Positions 44,833-54,242 of a stretch of DNA of 64,000 bases are shown in pieces. The notes under the pieces are model-generated. The model did no database searches, was not told where the DNA came from, and worked only from the letters and a program-made list of their open reading frames with translations. Position 1 is the stretch's first letter. The number at the start of each line of letters is the position of its first letter. Position numbers and translations under genes: made by a program. The stretch comes from Comamonas testosteroni. GTDB lineage: Bacteria; Pseudomonadota; Gammaproteobacteria; Burkholderiales; Burkholderiaceae_C. The stretch lies in NCBI RefSeq assembly GCF_030505195.1, contig NZ_CP129672.1, forward strand, positions 310,001-374,000, in the 5' to 3' direction.

Positions 44833-47094
44833 TCAGGCCTTCAGGAAAGGCAGCTCGCGTGGCGTATGGCCGCTCAGCTTGGCGATGGCGTTGGCAAAAG
44901 CGGGGGCCAATGGCGGCACACCCGGCTCACCCATACCCGTGGGTGCATCAGCACTCGGCACGATATGCACGCTGATCGCGGGCATATCGGTCAAGCGGGC
45001 CACAGTGTAGTCATTGAAGTTACCCTGCTCCACTTGCCCATCCTTGAATGTGATGGCCGCTCCAGGCAAGCACATGCCGAGCCCCATCAAGGCACCACCC
45101 TGCACCTGAGCCTCGACACTTCGAGGGTTCACCGCCAGATTGCAATGCACGCCAGCTGTAACCGCATGCAGCTTGGGAGCGCCGTCCTTCATCGATGCCT
45201 CGACCACATAGGCAACCACCGAGTCAAAAGACTGATGCACGGCCACGCCCCAGGCTCTGCCTTCGGCCAGTTGGCGCTTTCCGTAGCCCGACTTTTCGAC
45301 TGCCAGTTGCAACGCGGCCTTGTGACGCGGATGCCTGTCGCCGAACTGTTGCAGCCTGTATGCGACAGGATCTTGCTTTACAGCTCGGGCGATTTCGTCC
45401 ATCAAGGTCTCCATCACATAAGCGGTATGTGTGGAGCCCACGCTGCGCCACCAGAGAACCGGCGCATTGAGTTCGGGGTGATGCACCGACAGTCGCATCG
45501 GTAAGTCGTACGGCTCTTTCATTCCCTCAACCGTCGTGGTGTCCACTCCGTTCTTGACCATAAAGCCTTCAAACGCCGTGCCTTTGGCAAGCGACTGGCC
45601 GACGATCACATGGTCCCAGGCGATCACCTTTCCGCTACCGTCAAAACCTATCTCGGCGCGATGCACATGCATAGGTCGGTAATAGCCTCCTTTGACATCG
45701 TCCTCGCGACTCCAGACCATGCGCACCGGGGCATCAATACCAGATGTTCTAGCGGCCTTGGCAATCTCGCAGGCTTCGGCCACGTAGTCACTGCGCGGGT
45801 TGGCACGGCGACCGAAACCGCCCCCTGCCATCTGAACATTGACTCGAACATTCTGAGGAGCCACGCCAAGCACGCGCGCCGCAGTTGCAACTTCCCAGCC
45901 CGGAGCCTGTGTGCCCAACCAAAGCTCAACCTTGGCATCCTTGCCTGCACCTGTCACACGCACTGTGCAATTCAGCGGCTCCATCGGCGTATGGGCAAGG
46001 TAGGGGAATACATACTCGGCACTGATTTTGTGAACAGCACCGTTGAGTGCCGAAACATCGGCATCAAACTTGAGCACGCCCGGCTTTTTGGCCAGTTCAC
46101 GATACTGCGCCAGTTGCCGAGCAGAATCGACTTTGCCAACCGCGCTGCTGTCCCACTGGATTTTCAGGGCATCGCGTCCCTGCTTGGCTGGCCAGTAACC
46201 ATCGGCCAGCACAGCAACCAGCTCGCCACCCCACACGCTGGGCACACGAAGCACCGCACGCACGCCCTTGATGGCTTTGGCTGCCGAATCGTCCACCAAT
46301 TGAATCTTGCTTCCATACACCGGCGGATGCGCCACAAGTGCGGTCAACATTCCCGGCAGATGCATGTCAATGCCATAGGACTGTCTGCCGCTGGACTTGG
46401 GGCGTGCATCAAGCCGCCCCGTGGCATGACCAATGATGCGAAAGTCTTTGGCGTCCTTTAGCTTCACCTGCTGCGGAACAGGCATCTTCATGGCCTCATC
46501 CGCCAACTCGCCGTAGCCCAGCTTCTTGCCTCGAGGCCCGATCACCTGCCCTGCCTGAGTGCGCAAGGACTGAGGGTCCACACCCCAGCGTTTGGCAGCC
46601 GTGGCCAGCAGCATGGAGCGGGTACGCGCCCCCAGTTCACGATACTGGACATACGAGTTCTTGATGGCAGTGGAGCCGCCCGTGAGATGCATTCCCATGA
46701 CCGGATCCATATAAGCGGGATCGGCATTGCCGTGCACGCTATTCATCTTGGACCAATCGGCGTCCAGCTCTTCGGCCAGAACCATGGGCAGGCCGGTTTG
46801 CACACCTTGACCGAACTCCAGACGGTTGATCGTTACCGTCACCGTGCCATCACGATCAATCTTCACAAAAGCCGACGGCTGCTGGGTGGGCTTGAGTACG
46901 TTTGCTGAGACCTGCTCGTTACCCTTCGCCTGTGCCAGTGCGGCGGGGGGAAATACGCCCAATGCAAAACCGGAGGCCGTCGCCAGCTTGAGGAAATCGC
47001 GTCGCTCGAGCTTGGCGCCTGCATCTATCGTGTCAGCCGCCAGCGCACGCAGACCTTTGGGCATGTCTGCAAGAAAATGGTTGGGTATAGGCAT
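44833..47094 (-). CDS. Molybdopterin-binding subunit of an IorAB-type aldehyde/N-heterocycle dehydrogenase
   Basis: 753 residues with a twin-arginine signal (RRDFLKLATASGF) for export with its cofactor. Xanthine-dehydrogenase-family large subunit motifs include GGGFGRRANPRSDY, SVGSTHTAYVMETL, and the catalytic Glu loop GMGEPGVPPLAPA near the end. IorB-type enzymes bind molybdopterin cytosine dinucleotide and oxidise aldehydes or isoquinoline, passing electrons to cytochrome c. The small [2Fe-2S] subunit is 19 bases upstream. The ATG follows a strong AGGAG. There is no FAD subunit, as expected for this type. Confidence 0.92.
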   Translation of the reverse strand: MPIPNHFLADMPKGLRALAADTIDAGAKLERRDFLKLATASGFALGVFPPAALAQAKGNEQVSANVLKPTQQPSAFVKIDRDGTVTVTINRLEFGQGVQTGLPMVLAEELDADWSKMNSVHGNADPAYMDPVMGMHLTGGSTAIKNSYVQYRELGARTRSMLLATAAKRWGVDPQSLRTQAGQVIGPRGKKLGYGELADEAMKMPVPQQVKLKDAKDFRIIGHATGRLDARPKSSGRQSYGIDMHLPGMLTALVAHPPVYGSKIQLVDDSAAKAIKGVRAVLRVPSVWGGELVAVLADGYWPAKQGRDALKIQWDSSAVGKVDSARQLAQYRELAKKPGVLKFDADVSALNGAVHKISAEYVFPYLAHTPMEPLNCTVRVTGAGKDAKVELWLGTQAPGWEVATAARVLGVAPQNVRVNVQMAGGGFGRRANPRSDYVAEACEIAKAARTSGIDAPVRMVWSREDDVKGGYYRPMHVHRAEIGFDGSGKVIAWDHVIVGQSLAKGTAFEGFMVKNGVDTTTVEGMKEPYDLPMRLSVHHPELNAPVLWWRSVGSTHTAYVMETLMDEIARAVKQDPVAYRLQQFGDRHPRHKAALQLAVEKSGYGKRQLAEGRAWGVAVHQSFDSVVAYVVEASMKDGAPKLHAVTAGVHCNLAVNPRSVEAQVQGGALMGLGMCLPGAAITFKDGQVEQGNFNDYTVARLTDMPAISVHIVPSADAPTGMGEPGVPPLAPAFANAIAKLSGHTPRELPFLKA

Positions 47095-47113
47095 GGGATG
47101 TGCTCCTTCTCTC

Positions 47114-47578
47114 TTAGGCCGACAGGTTTTTGGCAGCATCGTGGATGGCAGCACGGATGCGTGCATAAGTTCCGCAGCGGCAGATATTGCCCGCCATGGC
47201 TGCATCGATATCTGCATCGCTGGGCTGGCGATTGTTTTTGAGCAACGCGGTCGCACTCATGATTTGCCCACTTTGGCAGTAGCCGCATTGCGCCACATCG
47301 TTGCGAACCCACGCATTCTCGACAGCCTTTCCCACCTTGTCGGCAGCCTGCGCTTCGATGGTGTCGATTTTTTGCCCTTGCGCCGCCGATATAGGCGTAA
47401 TGCAAGAACGGATGGCCTGGCCATTCAGATGCACAGTGCATGCTCCACACATGGCCATGCCGCAACCAAATTTGGTCCCTGTCATACCCAGCGTGTCACG
47501 CAAGGTCCAGAGAATGGGTGTTGAAGGATCCACATCGGCCGATGCGGGCTTGCCGTTGAGAGTGAATTTGACAGGCAT
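47114..47578 (-). CDS. [2Fe-2S] subunit of the IorAB-type dehydrogenase
   Basis: 154 residues. The N-terminal plant-type cluster is CGMAMCGACTVH with a further Cys in RSC, and the C-terminal helical cluster is CGYCQSGQ ... CRCGTY. Both clusters are complete. It relays electrons from the molybdenum site. It is the first gene of the pair, divergent from a LysR gene. Confidence 0.94.
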   Translation of the reverse strand: MPVKFTLNGKPASADVDPSTPILWTLRDTLGMTGTKFGCGMAMCGACTVHLNGQAIRSCITPISAAQGQKIDTIEAQAADKVGKAVENAWVRNDVAQCGYCQSGQIMSATALLKNNRQPSDADIDAAMAGNICRCGTYARIRAAIHDAAKNLSA

Positions 47579-47728
47579 GGGGAGTGCTTTCTTATTTGCT
47601 TTTCAACACAGGAGCTGCCGCACGGGCACATGCGTCGCGCGAAGCAGAGGCAGTGTGCGCCAGGCAATGCAAAAGAAAAAGCCAAGCAATCTATTTAAGT
47701 TATTAAGTTTTACTTAAAAATAGAAGCC
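47579..47728. promoter_or_regulatory. Divergent operator region, iorA-type/LysR
   Basis: The 150-base gap becomes AT-rich next to the LysR start, with TTAAGTTATTAAGTTTTACTTAA (shortened: around 47695-47716) forming an inverted repeat TTAAGT...ACTTAA. It is a likely LysR site. Confidence 0.55.
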
Positions 47729-48667
47729 ATGAAGCCCGAAATACTCGCCTATCTGGCTGCCTTTGAACAGGTAGCTCAGCATCGCAGTCTGACCTATGCC
47801 GCCCACGCCATCGGGGTCACACCGGCCGCACTGTCCCAGACGATCAAGAAACTGGAAACCCGTCTTGATGTACGCCTGTTCGATCGAACAACGCGCAGCC
47901 TCAACCTGACAGAAGCCGGAAGAATTTATCTGGAGCGCATTTCCCCGGCTCTCACCAACCTGCGTGAAGCGACCGAAGATCTTCAACTCCAAGCGGGCGT
48001 CGAAGGCGGCACGCTGCGCCTCACCATCTCTCATCCTGCAGGCCAGGTGCTCGTTGAGCCCATGCTCGCCGAGTTCTTTGCACTGCATCCGCACATTCAC
48101 GTCGAGCTGGTCTATGACGACGGCTTTGTGGACATCGTGCGAGAAGGATTTGACGTCGGCATACGCAATGGAGAGTCACTGGAGGGCGATATGGTTGCCG
48201 TGCCACTCACACAGGATCTGACCATGTGTTTCGGTGCATCTCCTGCTTACCTCAGAACGCACGGCACACCCGAGCACCCCGATGAGCTGGAGCAGCATCT
48301 ATGCATCAACTACCGCATGAGCAGCAGCGGTGCAGTCTACAAATGGGAATTCAATATCGACGGCAAACTGAGCGAGCGCTCCGTGAGCGGGCCACTGACA
48401 GTCAACCATAGCGACACGGCCATGCGCGCGGCCCTGGATGGCATCGGCGTGATTACCGGCTGGCGCGAATCCATGACCGACGCATTCAACACAGGCCAGT
48501 TGATTGAAGTGCTGAAACCCTATTGGGCAAGCTTCCCGGGCTTTTATGCCTATTACCCACACCGCACACACCTGCCTCTCAAGACCCGGATATTTCTTGA
48601 TTTTCTGGTCCAGCATGTGCAGTGCAATGGCTTGTCCGAAACAGCCCGCGGGCAGATGAGACCCTGA
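47729..48667 (+). CDS. LysR-type regulator beside the IorAB-type dehydrogenase
   Basis: 312 residues. HTH region RSLTYAAHAIGVTPAALSQTI, then a sensor domain. Divergent from the dehydrogenase genes, it probably controls them in response to an aromatic aldehyde or N-heterocycle. That is inferred from position. Confidence 0.85.
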   Translation: MKPEILAYLAAFEQVAQHRSLTYAAHAIGVTPAALSQTIKKLETRLDVRLFDRTTRSLNLTEAGRIYLERISPALTNLREATEDLQLQAGVEGGTLRLTISHPAGQVLVEPMLAEFFALHPHIHVELVYDDGFVDIVREGFDVGIRNGESLEGDMVAVPLTQDLTMCFGASPAYLRTHGTPEHPDELEQHLCINYRMSSSGAVYKWEFNIDGKLSERSVSGPLTVNHSDTAMRAALDGIGVITGWRESMTDAFNTGQLIEVLKPYWASFPGFYAYYPHRTHLPLKTRIFLDFLVQHVQCNGLSETARGQMRP

Positions 48668-49266
48668 CCATGGCTTCTTCTGGTGTATTTCTTAATCAGT
48701 GACTTCTCGTCATTTATACGTTTAAGTCTGATGTCCCGTCGCCGGATATTCTTCAAAGGACGGAAATCCCCCTGCGGTAGCGTGGCAACGATAGTTGCTG
48801 CTCATGTCCGCATCGCGAGCTAACGGTCAACGTCAGGTTTGCGGCAAGCAGGCGACAATGAATGTCAGTTACCGCCCCACTATATCTGTTTGTAGTCCGC
48901 TATCACAGCTCAGGAACAAGCACTGAAGACCCCATGCTGCCGTTCAAACCAAGCAAGAGCAGATCCTGCGCGACGTGCGTATTCCGGTTGGATTGACCGC
49001 CTGTGCCGGTTGAGGCTGACCAGTCTGCTGGTCGTGACCGACTGAGTGAGGAAACGAAGGGCAGGCTCAGGCTGATCTGAGTCATTCGTAGGTTGGCACC
49101 AGAACAGCAGCAACCGAGCAAACCAGTCCTTGAGTGCCACTCGTTCTGAACAGCCGCTTTCACTGCGGAAATGGTCGTTCGACCGTACGGCTCGCCGCTT
49201 GCCTGTGCTGAGACCGCTTCGTCGACTTTTTGCAGACATTTGTCTCGTTAAATTCGCCTTCGGTTA
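48668..49266. other. Intergenic region, no supported gene
   Basis: About 600 bases. Small minus-strand open frames (48903-49239) show basic/Ser-rich composition without family resemblance. The region may contain IS scars, but I see no repeats or inverted ends. Confidence 0.4.
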
Positions 49267-49977
49267 TCAGTGACGCACAGATGCCTTGATTAGCAGCTCG
49301 GTGATTCCATCTGGCTCAGTGTCGTCCGAGGAGGACTCTGGAATTTTCAAGGCGGCGTCAGGCCAGGTTGGAAGTTTCCAGTCCTTCGAAACACCTACTT
49401 CCCTACCGTGCCCCTGCTTCATTAGCCCGTGAAGCAGCAGTTCGTAGAACTCCGAAAATGCTTCTTCCAGCGTCAGCCCGGTGCGCGCCAGAAATCGCGT
49501 GCGCCGGATACGCAATGCGCCACCCATCAGAATTTCTGCGACCAAAATCGCATGGCGAGGGTGAAACACACCTTTTTCAACGCCCCGCTGCACCAGGTGG
49601 GCTAGTCCTTGGGCGCGCTTTTCCTGATGGCTATCGAACAACCTGCGCCCTTGACGCGACGCGTCCAGGTCTTTCAGGAAAGGAACACCAAGCAATGCAG
49701 ACCCTCGTACACCGATATCGAGGTACTGCGTGATGATCTCTACAACGTCGCCGTCTTTGGATATGAGCGCGTCACTCTCGAGCTGCAGCGAGTTCAGATA
49801 CTGCTTGGCCACGACCAGAAATAGCTCCTCCTTCGTCTCTGCCACCGAATAGAGCCGGCTGCGTGAACAACTGAGGCGTCGAGCGATCTCGCCCACCGTC
49901 AGTTCCGAAACGCCTTCTACACGAAACAGATCAAAAAGATCAGATAGAAACGCTTCCTGCGAGCGTCTTGAGGACAT
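49267..49977 (-). CDS. TetR-family regulator
   Basis: 236 residues. N-terminal HTH VGEIARRLSCSRSRLYSVAE (about 26-45), followed by an all-helical ligand domain. Its start is about 100 bases from the divergent TRAP operon, with several TTGGTACC palindromes between. It probably represses that operon until a CoA ester or acid is present. Confidence 0.83.
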   Translation of the reverse strand: MSSRRSQEAFLSDLFDLFRVEGVSELTVGEIARRLSCSRSRLYSVAETKEELFLVVAKQYLNSLQLESDALISKDGDVVEIITQYLDIGVRGSALLGVPFLKDLDASRQGRRLFDSHQEKRAQGLAHLVQRGVEKGVFHPRHAILVAEILMGGALRIRRTRFLARTGLTLEEAFSEFYELLLHGLMKQGHGREVGVSKDWKLPTWPDAALKIPESSSDDTEPDGITELLIKASVRH

Positions 49978-50005
49978 AAGTGGATTCCCTAGTTTTTCTT
50001 AAAAC

Positions 50006-50076
50006 AGTACCAAAGCAATTGACTTGGTACTTTTAATTCACTCAAATGGTACCAATCAAACAGGATTGGTACCAAA
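50006..50076. promoter_or_regulatory. Repeated TTGGTACCAA-type operators
   Basis: AGTACCAA (50006-50013) and TTGGTACT (50024-50031) form an inverted repeat with a 10-base gap. Two further palindromes, AATGGTACCAAT (50045-50056) and ATTGGTACCAAA (50065-50076), follow, the last touching the dctQ-type start. They occur between the TetR gene and the operon it faces. The pattern strongly suggests the TetR operator. Confidence 0.75.
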
Positions 50077-50639
50077 TGACTGATCACCGACAGAGAGACA
50101 TTTCGCCTCCAATTCATGCCGCACCAGAGGCTCCTGCGGGCGGTAAATTATCAGGTCGCAGTATTGAAACCCACATCGGCGCGATTGTGCTGATTGCACT
50201 CGTACTGATCACGCTGGTCAACGTTGTAGTCCGATATTTCACGGACCAGTCCTTCGCTTGGACCGAGGAAATCTCGGTGTTCCTACTGCTGGCACTGACG
50301 CTTGCGGGCTCCGCAGTAGCGTCTGCACGGGATGGCCACATCCGCATCGAGTTTTTTTATGAACGCGCGACACCACGGGTTCGACGACTGCTGATCTGGT
50401 TGAGCATGCTCTGCACTCTGGCAATGTTTCTGCTGCTTACGGTGCTCATGGTACGAGCCGGTTGGCAGGAGTTCAGCTTTGGTGAAACTACGACGGGACT
50501 TGGAGTCCCGCGATGGTGGTATACGGTTTGGCTCCCGCCATTGGCCCTCTTTGTGGTGGTGCGAACTTGGTTGGCAGGCATCCGGCAGCTCAAGAGTTCA
50601 CGCGCTCCACATTCTCCGTCGCATGAGGAGGTGCTCTGA
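50076..50639 (+). CDS. TRAP transporter small permease (DctQ type)
   Basis: About 187 residues with four hydrophobic segments, including VLITLVNVVVRYF and WTEEISVFLLLALTLAGS, typical of DctQ. The ATG follows AGGATTGGTACCAA, so a repressor bound there would also block translation initiation. An ATG at 50046 is possible. The stop overlaps the dctM-type start by one base. Confidence 0.88.
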   Translation: MTDHRQRDISPPIHAAPEAPAGGKLSGRSIETHIGAIVLIALVLITLVNVVVRYFTDQSFAWTEEISVFLLLALTLAGSAVASARDGHIRIEFFYERATPRVRRLLIWLSMLCTLAMFLLLTVLMVRAGWQEFSFGETTTGLGVPRWWYTVWLPPLALFVVVRTWLAGIRQLKSSRAPHSPSHEEVL

Positions 50640-51937
50640 TGATCGGCACCATTTTGATCCTCGGCTTTGTCTTTCTAATGCTGGCGGGCGTTCCCATCGG
50701 CGTCGCGATGGGCTTGAGTGGCGCAATCGCCGTTGTCATGACCGGCATTGAAATGCCTTGGTTCGGGCTGTTCACCGTGCAGCAGAACTTTGACGCAGGC
50801 ATTGGCAAATATCCACTCCTGGCATTGCCTATGTTTGTACTAGTGGGTGCTGCCTTCGACAGGTCCGGTGTGGCCCAGCGAATGGTCAATTTCGCAACCG
50901 CTGTACTGGGCAGAGGCCCGGGAATGTTGCCGATCGTAGTCATCGTGGTGGCCATGATTCTGGGCGGCATCTCTGGCTCGGGCGCGGCGCTGGCGGCAGC
51001 CATTGGAAGCGTGATGGTCGGTGCTATGACCAAAGCCGGCTATCCACGTGCGTTCTCTGCAACCGTGATCGGCTCGGCCACCGCCACTGACATCCTGATT
51101 CCGCCGTCACTGGCATTCGTTATCTACAGCATTCTGGTGCCAGGCGTTTCATTGCCCGAATTGTTCGCTGCAGGCCTAGTGCCAGGCGTCTTGGCAGGTC
51201 TGGCATTGATCGTTCCTGCATGGTGGATCTCCCGGCGGCAAGGATTCGGCAAGACCGAAGCGAAGGAGCCGCGTCCCCCGTTTTGGAAGAGCCTGCGCGA
51301 AGCCAGCTGGGGGTTGGTCACACCCGTGCTGATTCTGGGTGGAATGCGTGCTGGCTGGTTCACTCCTACAGAAGCCGCTGTGGTTGCAGCCGTCTATGTT
51401 CTTGGCATTGGGCTATTTATTCACCGGACTATCAACTGGGCCGACCTATACGACATCTTTTGCGAGGCGGCCGTGGTGTCTGCCGTCATTCTGGTGATCC
51501 TCGGATTGGCAGGCATTTTCGCCTACTGCATTCAGACGCTGGGCATTGTTGACCCCATCGTGGCTTGGTTCTCCGCAAGCGGGTGGAGCAGCTTGCTCAC
51601 GCTGATTGTGGTGCTCGTCGTGCTCAAGCTCGTGGGCATGTTTCTGGACGGTGTGTCCGTGTTCATGGTGTTCCTGCCCTTACTGGTTCCTCTGATCAAG
51701 CTGTTCGGCTGGGACCCGATCTGGTTCGGTGTGCTGGTCACGATGGTGATCGCGCTGGGTCAGTTCACCCCCCCGCTCGCTGTCAATCTGCTCGTGGCTT
51801 GCCGATTGTCACAAGTCGCCGTGGAAGAAACTTTGCCCTGGGTGGGATGGTTCTTTCTGAGCTTCGTGATAGCGATTGCTGCAGTTGTGTGCTGGCCTGG
51901 ATTGGCGCTTTGGTTGCCCAGGGCCATCGGCTATTGA
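50639..51937 (+). CDS. TRAP transporter large permease (DctM type)
   Basis: 432 residues and about twelve hydrophobic segments. Family signatures are AGVPIGVAMGLSGA, ILGGISGSGAALAAAIGS and GQFTPPLAVNLLVA. It drives sodium- or proton-coupled uptake of the acid captured by the periplasmic protein. A 45-base gap with AGGAGA separates it from the next gene. Confidence 0.93.
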   Translation: MIGTILILGFVFLMLAGVPIGVAMGLSGAIAVVMTGIEMPWFGLFTVQQNFDAGIGKYPLLALPMFVLVGAAFDRSGVAQRMVNFATAVLGRGPGMLPIVVIVVAMILGGISGSGAALAAAIGSVMVGAMTKAGYPRAFSATVIGSATATDILIPPSLAFVIYSILVPGVSLPELFAAGLVPGVLAGLALIVPAWWISRRQGFGKTEAKEPRPPFWKSLREASWGLVTPVLILGGMRAGWFTPTEAAVVAAVYVLGIGLFIHRTINWADLYDIFCEAAVVSAVILVILGLAGIFAYCIQTLGIVDPIVAWFSASGWSSLLTLIVVLVVLKLVGMFLDGVSVFMVFLPLLVPLIKLFGWDPIWFGVLVTMVIALGQFTPPLAVNLLVACRLSQVAVEETLPWVGWFFLSFVIAIAAVVCWPGLALWLPRAIGY

Positions 51938-51982
51938 GCCCGCTGACAGACATTTTCTTCAAACCCATAAAGGAGACAAGCC

Positions 51983-53011
51983 ATGATTCAACGTCGACAG
52001 CTGCTACAGGCTGGTGCCTGCACCGCCGTCATTGGAATGCCTGCGCTGGCGTTCGCACAGAGCAAATACCGTGCCGAGTACCGACTCTCGCTCGTTGTGG
52101 GGGCAGGAACAAACTGGCATTTTGCGGCCGAGCGATTTGCAAATCTGGTTCGCGAAAAAACTCAGGGGCGTCTGAACTTCAAGCTCTACCCTGGCTCCTC
52201 GCTGGTGCAAGGCCAGCAGGATCGCGAACTGACGGCATTGCGCCAAGGAGTGATCGACATACTCGTCGGAACAACGGTGAATTGGTCGGGAACGGTCAAG
52301 GATTTTGCCTTGTTCAATCTTCCCGGTCTGATGCCCAACGACCGTGCCGTAGATGCTGTGCTTGCGTCAGATGCGCTCAACAAAGACTTCTATGAGGTGA
52401 TCCGCCGCTCGGGTATGGAGCCTCTGGCAAGCGGCGAGTATGGTCCCATTCAGATCATCAACGCCAAGCGCCGCGTAGCTGTACCTAATGACATCAAGGG
52501 CCTCAAGATCCGTGTCGTGTCAACGCCCATGCAGCAGCAAATTATGAGCGCCATGCACGCCAATCCGACCACGATGACTTTTGCTGATGCGCAGCCCGCA
52601 CTTGCCTCAGGAGCAATCGATGGACTCACTCTGACCCTCGAGCAGTTTGTTGCTTACAAGCTCAGCTCCCTGGGCCAAAAACACATTTCCTACTGGAATC
52701 AATCTAACGAGCTCCTTCACTTTCTCGTGGCCAACCCAGTTTGGAAAACATGGAGCGAGCAGGACCAAAAGCTCGTGCGCGAGGCGGCTCAAGAGACAGG
52801 CAAGGAGCTGACTCGTCGCGTACGCGAAACAGTGGCGACCAATGAGCAAATGGTCGCCAAGCAAGGCGTTGCCATTTACAAGCCGACCGCTCAGGAACAG
52901 GCGCTCTGGAATGGCGCCACCCGCGAGGTTTACCGGCGCTGGAAGCAGCAGATCAACGCACCGCTTGTGAGCAAGTTCGAACAAGTTGTGGCCCAGGCCA
53001 TGCAGTCCTGA
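51983..53011 (+). CDS. TRAP transporter solute-binding protein (DctP type)
   Basis: 342 residues with a twin-arginine-like signal (RRQLLQAGACTAVIGMPALA). The fold is that of DctP: GTNWHFAAERFANLVREKT, KLYPGSSLVQGQQDRELT, and GLKIRVVSTPMQ with the Arg that holds a carboxylate. The operon's thiolase and CoA ligase suggest the ligand is a carboxylic acid to be degraded. Confidence 0.9.
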   Translation: MIQRRQLLQAGACTAVIGMPALAFAQSKYRAEYRLSLVVGAGTNWHFAAERFANLVREKTQGRLNFKLYPGSSLVQGQQDRELTALRQGVIDILVGTTVNWSGTVKDFALFNLPGLMPNDRAVDAVLASDALNKDFYEVIRRSGMEPLASGEYGPIQIINAKRRVAVPNDIKGLKIRVVSTPMQQQIMSAMHANPTTMTFADAQPALASGAIDGLTLTLEQFVAYKLSSLGQKHISYWNQSNELLHFLVANPVWKTWSEQDQKLVREAAQETGKELTRRVRETVATNEQMVAKQGVAIYKPTAQEQALWNGATREVYRRWKQQINAPLVSKFEQVVAQAMQS

Positions 53012-53048
53012 GTGCTTACGTGATTGACCCCAACACAAGGAGAGAACA

Positions 53049-54233
53049 ATGAGCAACGTAATCGTCGCCGGAGTCGGCATGACACCGTTTCGCAAGCCGG
53101 GTGACCACCCCTCCTACACGCAGATGGCGGCAAAGGCCGTGCGCGATGCCTTGGCGGATGCAGGCCTGGACTACGGTCAGATTCAGGAGACGTTTGCTGG
53201 CCACGTCTATGGAGACTCCACAAGCGGGCAGGCAGCGCTGTACGAAGTGGGCATGACCGGCATTCCCATCGTTAACGTGAACAACAACTGTTCTACTGGA
53301 TCGACCGCTCTCTACTTGGCACGCAGGGCGATCATGTCAGGGGCGGCAGACTGCGCACTGGCCGTGGGCTTCGAGCAAATGGCACCAGGCGCACTTGGAT
53401 CCCACTGGAGTGACCGAGCCTCTCCGCTCATCAAATTCGACGATGCCACAACCCGGCTCGCGGGCGAGAGCGAGTTGCCAATGGCCATCCGCTATTTTGC
53501 CAGTGCGGGAGCCGAGCACATGCAGCGCTACGGAACACCGCTGGATACGTTTGCCAAGGTCCGCTCCAAGGCCAGCCGCCATGCGGCGCGCAATCCACTT
53601 GCGCTTTTTCGCAAGGAGGTAAGTGTCCAGGACGTGCTCGACAGCCCTGCAATCGTCGAAGGCGTCATGACGCGCCTGATGGCCTGCCCTCCAACCTGCG
53701 GGGCAGCAGCAGCGGTGCTGGTGAGCGCGGCATTTGCCAAGCGCCACGGCATTGATACGCGCGTGCGCATCCTCTCGCAGGCGCTGACCACGGATCGCCC
53801 CACAACGTTCGAATCTGGCTCCATGCTCGAGGTTGTCGGTTTTTCCATGACGCGTGAGGCGGCCCGCAAGGTCTATGAGGACGCCGGCATCGGACCGCGC
53901 GACATCAATGTCTGCGAGCTGCACGACTGCTTTGCTCAGAACGAGGTGATCAGCTACGAGGCGCTCGGGTTCTGCGAAGAAGGCGAGGTGCAGCGATTCG
54001 TGGATGACGGCCAGAACACCTATGGCGGCATGGTTGTCACCAATCCTTCCGGCGGCCTGCTGTCCAAGGGGCATCCCTTGGGGGCCACGGGACTTGCCCA
54101 GTGCTTTGAACTGACTCAGCAATTGCGAGGTAATGCCGAGGACCGGCAGGTGGAGGGCGCACGTCTGGCGCTGCAGCACAACGCCGGCATTGGCGGCGCC
54201 ATCGTGGTGACCCTCTATGGCCGTCATGACTGA
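53049..54233 (+). CDS. SCP2-type thiolase/lipid-transfer-like protein
   Basis: 394 residues. The nucleophile Cys lies in VNNNCSTGSTAL, HDCF in CELHDCFAQNE, and His in GGLLSKGHPLGATG. The C-terminal LQHNAGIGGAIVVTLY is typical of SCP2/SCP-x thiolases, as in sterol side-chain degradation. It follows the transporter after 37 bases with AGGAGAGAAC as ribosome-binding site. Confidence 0.88.
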   Translation: MSNVIVAGVGMTPFRKPGDHPSYTQMAAKAVRDALADAGLDYGQIQETFAGHVYGDSTSGQAALYEVGMTGIPIVNVNNNCSTGSTALYLARRAIMSGAADCALAVGFEQMAPGALGSHWSDRASPLIKFDDATTRLAGESELPMAIRYFASAGAEHMQRYGTPLDTFAKVRSKASRHAARNPLALFRKEVSVQDVLDSPAIVEGVMTRLMACPPTCGAAAAVLVSAAFAKRHGIDTRVRILSQALTTDRPTTFESGSMLEVVGFSMTREAARKVYEDAGIGPRDINVCELHDCFAQNEVISYEALGFCEEGEVQRFVDDGQNTYGGMVVTNPSGGLLSKGHPLGATGLAQCFELTQQLRGNAEDRQVEGARLALQHNAGIGGAIVVTLYGRHD

Positions 54234-54242
54234 GGTGCAACG

